Under the pieces are notes generated by a model, which made no database searches, had not been told where the DNA came from, and saw only the letters and a list, made by a program, of their open reading frames with translations. From Thermomonas beijingensis (GTDB lineage Bacteria > Pseudomonadota > Gammaproteobacteria > Xanthomonadales > Xanthomonadaceae), in the NCBI RefSeq assembly GCF_020034655.1, contig NZ_JAIQDJ010000002.1:1-64000 (forward strand): DNA of 64,000 bases, given 5' to 3'. Below are positions 60,262-64,000 of this stretch, piece after piece. How positions within the stretch are numbered: the first letter of the stretch is position 1; every line of letters begins with the position of its first letter. The translations under genes were made by a program, and so were the position numbers.

Positions 60262-60753
60262 GTGAAGGCTCGTAATCTGTTGCTATCAGGCGTTTTACTG
60301 GCTACGCCGGCATTTGCCGAAGATGTTGCCTATGGTGGCCGAACCTTGGATGTGGCGCTCGATCAAGAGGCAAAGCCCATTCGCAGCATGCAAGGCTCGC
60401 ACTATTCCATTTCATTGCCGCCCGATCAGCTCATCAGCAAGGCGCAAACCTGCCTTGCTGCACAAAGTGGCATGCATGTGGACTCCTCAGATCAGGCATC
60501 AGGTCAACTGCAGGCGACTGTCAAGCTTTCCTACCGCGCTCGATTTTCGTCTTTCACGGTCAGTAGCCGGTTGACCTTGCTGGCCGCAGGAGGGGGGTTT
60601 CAGATCACTGAAACCGGGCTTGGAGTCGCTGCAGCGGGTAGCGAAGCAGCGGCTGACGTGCAGCCGTTGTCGCAAAAGGAAAGCGGCTGGGAAAAGTCGC
60701 TGGATGCATTGATCCTGGGCGAAAATGCATTGGTCGATTGCCTGTATCGCTGA
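60262..60753 (+). CDS. Secreted hypothetical protein
   Basis: A 163-residue protein with a signal peptide (ARNLLLSGVLLATPAFA) and GTG start at 60262 behind GGGGAGG. The mature domain has SHYSISLPPDQLISKAQTCLAAQSG, then several beta strands (LQATVKLSYRARFSSFTVSSRLTLL), a pattern like TBP-fold DUF4468-type domains, but that is only a suggestion. Two cysteines (CLAAQ and DCLYR at the end) could pair. It follows tsaB by 50 bases and converges on tonB. Confidence 0.75.
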   Translation: MKARNLLLSGVLLATPAFAEDVAYGGRTLDVALDQEAKPIRSMQGSHYSISLPPDQLISKAQTCLAAQSGMHVDSSDQASGQLQATVKLSYRARFSSFTVSSRLTLLAAGGGFQITETGLGVAAAGSEAAADVQPLSQKESGWEKSLDALILGENALVDCLYR

Positions 60754-60761
60754 GTGGTGCG

Positions 60762-60776
60762 GCGCCATGCTGGCGC
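60762..60776. terminator. Small hairpin in the convergent gap before tonB
   Basis: GCGCCA/TGGCGC with a three-base loop lies between the secreted protein gene and tonB. T residues are few on either side, so termination is uncertain. Confidence 0.3.
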
Positions 60777-60790
60777 TTCACGGCCATTGC

Positions 60791-61678
60791 TTAGCGATCG
60801 ACTAATTCGCCACCGGGCATGAATTGCCAAGTGCGGGTGATGTGCAAGATGTCGGGGTCTTCCGGCGTTTTCGGCAGTGGCGCGAACGGAATCGAGAGCT
60901 TGACGATGCGCAGGGCAGCATCGTCGAGCATCGGGATATTGCTGCTGCGGATGATGCGCATGCTTTCCACGCTGCCGTCACGGCGCACGGCGACACTGAT
61001 CACCACCAGTCCGCCAATGTGACGGCGGCGTGCTTCATCCGGGTAGTTCAAGTTGCCTACCCGCTCAACCCGGGTCACCCAACTCCGCAGGTATTGCGCC
61101 CACGCGTATTCCTTGGTGCTGGCCGAAACAAACTTGCGTTTCGGGCGTTTGGCGTATTCGGCCGAACGCAACTGGATTTCCGCTGCCAGCCGCGCCATTT
61201 CAATGTCACGGTCGATTTTTTCGCGCCCCGGCGGTTGTCCATTGCTGGTGGCTTCCGGGGTTGGTGTGGGTAGCGGCAGACTCGTGTTGCTTTGCGTGGA
61301 GGTCACCAAGGGTGCATTTTGCGGTGGACTGGGCGTAGGCGACTGCGCATGCAGCGGTCGTGGAGCCAGCCCGTCCACCGGCTGTGGCAACGGGCCGGCT
61401 TGTGGCGCACTGGGGCGGTTGGCCTTGTCGTGTTCACCTCCACCCTGATTGTTCGCTTGCGCAAGGAAATCCGCTTGCGCCGGCGTGAGCGGTGTTTGGG
61501 TACGGGTTTGGATCACGTCAAGGGTCGGTACCAAGGGTGCGGCATCTTCAATCGTGAAGCCAATCCCAAGGATCACCAAGGCATGCAGGAGTAGCGACAG
61601 CACAACGGTTGCACGCATGCGCTCCGTGTCGCCGATTCGAGACGGGGCCGGCAGGGCAGGGGCGGTACTGGCGACCAT
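60791..61678 (-). CDS. Energy transducer TonB
   Basis: A 295-residue TonB-like protein that couples proton-motive force to outer-membrane receptors. The N-terminal anchor (MRATVVLSLLLHALVILGIGF, preceded by about 20 cytoplasmic residues) is followed by a Pro/Thr/Ser/Gln-rich periplasmic linker (about 60-155), a helical part (RDIEMARLAAEIQLRS) and the C-terminal TonB domain with LNYPDEARRRHIGGLVVISVAV and DDAALRIVKL. No exbB/exbD here. ATG 61678 overlaps the gshB stop by one base (TGATG). Confidence 0.88.
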   Translation of the reverse strand: MVASTAPALPAPSRIGDTERMRATVVLSLLLHALVILGIGFTIEDAAPLVPTLDVIQTRTQTPLTPAQADFLAQANNQGGGEHDKANRPSAPQAGPLPQPVDGLAPRPLHAQSPTPSPPQNAPLVTSTQSNTSLPLPTPTPEATSNGQPPGREKIDRDIEMARLAAEIQLRSAEYAKRPKRKFVSASTKEYAWAQYLRSWVTRVERVGNLNYPDEARRRHIGGLVVISVAVRRDGSVESMRIIRSSNIPMLDDAALRIVKLSIPFAPLPKTPEDPDILHITRTWQFMPGGELVDR

Positions 61679-62640
61679 CAGGACAGGGCGAGGGCTTCGA
61701 TGCAATCGAATAATTGCGCGGCGATATTCAGGCCGAATTGCGCATCCAACTCGCGGATACAGGTCGGACTGGTGACGTTGATTTCAGTCAGTGAATCACC
61801 AATCACATCCAGGCCAACAAACAGCATTCCGCGCCGGCGGAGTTCAGGGCCGACCTGTGCCGCGATCCAGCGGTCGTGCTCGGTCAGTGGCCGGCCTTCA
61901 CCGCGGCCACCAGCGGCAAGATTGCCGCGGAATTCATCACCTTGCGGAATCCGTGCCAGGCAGTAATCCACCGGTGTGCCATCCACCAACAGTATGCGCT
62001 TGTCGCCATGCACGATCTCCGGCAAATAGCGTTGCGCCATCGCCAGTTGCCGGCCACCTTCGGTCAGGGTTTCCAGAATGACATTCAAGTTGGGGTCGCC
62101 GGCGTGGCTGCGGAAGATCGAGCGCCCGCCCATCCCATCCAATGGCTTCAGTACAACTTCGCCCTGTTCACTGGTAAATGCTTTCAGTGCCTTGTTGTCG
62201 CGGCTGACCAGGGTCGGCGGGCAGCACTGCGGAAACAGCAGGGCTGCCAGTTTCTCGTTGAAATCGCGCAGACCCTGCGGATTGTTGACCACCAGAGCGC
62301 CCTGGCGTTGCGCAAACCCCAGAATCTGGGTGTCATGCAGGTAATTGGCGTCCACCGGTGGGTCGGTGCGCATCAGCACGGCCTGGCCGGGGCCAAAGGT
62401 CAGGGTTGACCAATCGCCCAGCATGAAATGCTCGCCCGGGATGTCGTGCACTTGCAGTGGCGCCACTACCGCAGTCGCTTGCCCGTCGCGCAGGGCCAGG
62501 CCGCCGGGGCGCACATAGTGCAGGCGGTGGCCACGGTGCTGGGCTTCCAGCAGCATGGCAAACGTGGAGTCTTTGGCCGGCTTGATGGCGCCAATCGGAT
62601 CCATGACCACCACCACATCAAGAGCTGCGGAAACTGGCAT
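61678..62640 (-). CDS. gshB: Glutathione synthetase
   Basis: A 320-residue ATP-grasp ligase joining gamma-glutamylcysteine and glycine. VVVMDPIGAIKPAKDSTFAMLLEAQ is the N-terminal signature, MRTDPPVDANYLHDT and NNPQGLRDFNEKLAALLFP follow, VVLKPLDGMGGRSIFR is the ATP-binding loop, and GLDVIGDSLTEINVTSPTCIREL is the Mg/ATP end. First gene of a gshB-tonB unit, divergent from pilG across 157 bases. Confidence 0.96.
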   Translation of the reverse strand: MPVSAALDVVVVMDPIGAIKPAKDSTFAMLLEAQHRGHRLHYVRPGGLALRDGQATAVVAPLQVHDIPGEHFMLGDWSTLTFGPGQAVLMRTDPPVDANYLHDTQILGFAQRQGALVVNNPQGLRDFNEKLAALLFPQCCPPTLVSRDNKALKAFTSEQGEVVLKPLDGMGGRSIFRSHAGDPNLNVILETLTEGGRQLAMAQRYLPEIVHGDKRILLVDGTPVDYCLARIPQGDEFRGNLAAGGRGEGRPLTEHDRWIAAQVGPELRRRGMLFVGLDVIGDSLTEINVTSPTCIRELDAQFGLNIAAQLFDCIEALALS

Positions 62641-62712
62641 TACGAAGAGTCCATACGGGGGGGCGAAGCATGGTAGCAGGCAGACAAATCGAACATCAGA
62701 TGCGGTAAATGC

Positions 62713-62741
62713 TTGACACGCTGCGCATAGACTGGGATATA
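62713..62741 (+). promoter_or_regulatory. Promoter of pilG
   Basis: A consensus TTGACA at 62713-62718 is followed after 17 bases by GATATA (62736-62741); TATAGA two bases later is an alternative -10. It is about 57 bases before the pilG start and is the best -35 match in the window with proper spacing. Confidence 0.6.
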
Positions 62742-62797
62742 GAGAGCTGTTGTCGCCGCTGGGTGCGGCACTCAGGATTCAAGCGCAAGGGGAACAC

Positions 62798-63199
62798 ATG
62801 GCGCAGCAAGACAGTGCAGATAGCAACCTGAAGGGATTGCGGGTGATGGTCATTGACGACTCCAGAACAATCCGACGCACGGCGGAAACCCTGCTTGCGC
62901 GCGAGGGTTGCGATGTCGTTTCGGCAACCGATGGGTTCGAGGCGTTGTCGAAGATCGCAGATCACAATCCGCAGATCATTTTCGTCGATATCATGATGCC
63001 GCGACTGGACGGATATCAGACCTGTGCCCTGATCAAGAACAACCAAACGTTTAAAAACGTGCCGGTGATCATGCTTTCGTCTAAGGACGGTTTATTCGAC
63101 AAGGCAAGAGGCCGTATTGTCGGCTCCGAGCAATACCTGACCAAGCCGTTCACGCGAGATGAGCTGCTTGGTGCAATTCGGACGTACGTTAACGCCTGA
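62798..63199 (+). CDS. pilG: Type IV pilus response regulator PilG
   Basis: A 133-residue CheY-like single receiver of the Pil-Chp chemosensory system controlling pilus extension and twitching. LKGLRVMVIDDSRTIRRTAE holds the acidic pair, IIFVDIMMPRLDGYQTC the phosphoacceptor aspartate, and TKPFTRDELL the conserved lysine. AAGGGG lies about seven bases before ATG 62798. Followed by pilH. Confidence 0.95.
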   Translation: MAQQDSADSNLKGLRVMVIDDSRTIRRTAETLLAREGCDVVSATDGFEALSKIADHNPQIIFVDIMMPRLDGYQTCALIKNNQTFKNVPVIMLSSKDGLFDKARGRIVGSEQYLTKPFTRDELLGAIRTYVNA

Positions 63200-63219
63200 C
63201 CGGGGGGGACAGGATCAGC

Positions 63220-63585
63220 ATGGCACGCATACTGCTTATCGAAGATTCACCGACTGAGACTGCAGTCATGGTGCAGTTGCTGGAACGCAACGGTCACCAG
63301 GTCACGACGTCGGGTAGCGCGGAAGACGGCATTACTGCCTGCAAGCGCGACAAGCCCGATCTGGTGCTGATGGATGTGATTCTGCCCGGAATGAATGGCT
63401 TTCAGGCCACCCGTGCACTGTCGCGGGATAGCGAAACCAGCCATATCCCGATCGTGATCGTCAGCACCAAGGGGCTGGAAACCGATCGCGTATGGGGCAT
63501 GCGCCAAGGGGCCAAGGATTACATCACGAAGCCGCCGCGCGAAAGTGAGTTGGTTGCGCGCATCAACGCATTGATTGGGCACTGA
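63220..63585 (+). CDS. pilH: Type IV pilus response regulator PilH
   Basis: A 121-residue CheY-like receiver that pairs with PilG; in Pseudomonas it favours retraction or acts as a phosphate sink. MARILLIEDSPTETAVMVQLL, LVLMDVILPGMNGFQATRAL and DYITKPPRESELV show the receiver residues. It is 20 bases after pilG. Confidence 0.95.
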   Translation: MARILLIEDSPTETAVMVQLLERNGHQVTTSGSAEDGITACKRDKPDLVLMDVILPGMNGFQATRALSRDSETSHIPIVIVSTKGLETDRVWGMRQGAKDYITKPPRESELVARINALIGH

Positions 63586-63587
63586 CT

Positions 63588-64000
63588 ATGGCCAAGCGCG
63601 GCAAGCAAAAGCAAAAAGGCAAAGCCCAGACCGAAGCCGCCAAGGCGGCACCAGTACCGGTCGTGCATGACAGCGCTGCCGAGAGGGTCGATGAAACCCG
63701 TGCGGCCAATGCTGTTGCCGCACTGCCGGAACCGCAGGCTATGGCCGACGATACGGCTGAGGCAGCGGTGCCTGCCAGCGATGCGGCGGAAGAAGTAGAA
63801 ACGGGGCACGTAGAAATAACGGCAGCAGTCGCGTCGGGTCCGGATGCCGATGCCAGTGCCGTTATTGCCGAACATGATGTTTCACAGGCCGCGGCGGAAG
63901 CGGCCGTGGTTGACGTCCAGGTGGCGCAAAAACCCAAGCGCCCACGGCGTGCGCCAGTGCGCCCACGTGAGCAACGGCCCCCATTCCTGGTGTTGGCCGA
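63588..64000 (+). CDS. PilI-like gene, N-terminal low-complexity extension (partial)
   Basis: The frame starts with ATG 63588, two bases after the pilH stop, and stays open to the window end. About 137 residues are visible: a basic start (AKRGKQKQKGKAQ), then a long Ala/Glu/Val-rich stretch without structure signals, then a basic Pro/Arg patch (PKRPRRAPVRPREQRPP) and the onset of a hydrophobic strand (FLVLA). Position after pilGH suggests PilI, a CheW-like coupling protein, with a long disordered N-terminal tail; the CheW domain itself is outside the window. Confidence 0.6.
   Translation, partial: MAKRGKQKQKGKAQTEAAKAAPVPVVHDSAAERVDETRAANAVAALPEPQAMADDTAEAAVPASDAAEEVETGHVEITAAVASGPDADASAVIAEHDVSQAAAEAAVVDVQVAQKPKRPRRAPVRPREQRPPFLVLA

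Overview
The window looks like chromosome of a gammaproteobacterium of the Xanthomonadaceae (Lysobacterales). The evidence is the compact ahpC-ahpF-oxyR arrangement, a eukaryotic-type class I fructose-bisphosphate aldolase, a TrmB protein of xanthomonad type, the pilG-pilH Chp start, and a regulatory PTS locus (EIIA-HPr-EI with rapZ, hprK, hpf and rpoN) joined to LPS-transport genes. Base composition is moderately GC-rich, with many TTG/GTG codons. The genus cannot be fixed from sequence reading alone. Gene density is high, there is no gene-free stretch above 300 bases apart from the tRNA/aceE leader region, and most content is core metabolism and cell-envelope biology.

Layout. 1-1600: the right end of an IS3-family element, a VOC protein, and a DUF2249-FmdE-like pair behind an FNR-type site. 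1.7-16.3 kb: class I aldolase, an RND efflux pair (lipoprotein adaptor plus pump), a TrmH-type RNA methyltransferase, M28 peptidase, MscL, FAH-family hydrolase, a small membrane protein, a Rieske protein, an SLC13/RCK transporter, TrmB and a GDSL-esterase autotransporter. 16.3-19.4 kb: tRNA-Gly(CCC) and aceE. 19.5-25.9 kb: an unusual signalling island with a GAF/PAS multidomain protein ending GGDEF(degenerate)-EAL-receiver, divergent from a soluble PAS histidine kinase and a single-domain response regulator. 26-36 kb: aroB/aroK, pdxH, a DUF4426 protein, proC, yggS, pilT, pilU, yqgE, ruvX, pyrB, mgtE. 36-47 kb: ptsI, ptsH, EIIA, rapZ, hprK, hpf, rpoN, lptB, lptA, lptC, kdsC, kdsD, then ibaG and murA. 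47-53.5 kb: rlmM, a nucleoside deaminase, glnS, a DUF2007 protein, an EamA transporter, a secreted protein and a CapA-type protein. 53.5-57.5 kb: the peroxide-stress locus with a well-matched OxyR operator. 57.5-64 kb: prmC, prolyl aminopeptidase, tsaB, a secreted protein, tonB, gshB, then pilG, pilH and the start of a pilI-like gene, cut by the window end.

How the parts connect. Three themes stand out: type IV pilus function (pilT/pilU motors and the Pil-Chp response regulators), envelope assembly (Kdo synthesis, LPS transport, MurA, TonB), and signalling (regulatory PTS, sigma-54, c-di-GMP phosphodiesterase with a possible phosphorelay). Two segments, nearly all of glnS and a block of about 800 bases inside aceE, have almost only G/C in third codon positions, unlike their surroundings; this suggests gene conversion from a higher-GC relative. 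Several housekeeping genes carry a -10-like hexamer only 6-7 bases before the start codon, suggesting leaderless transcripts. The most system-like novelty candidate is the 19.5-25.9 kb kinase/receiver/EAL island.
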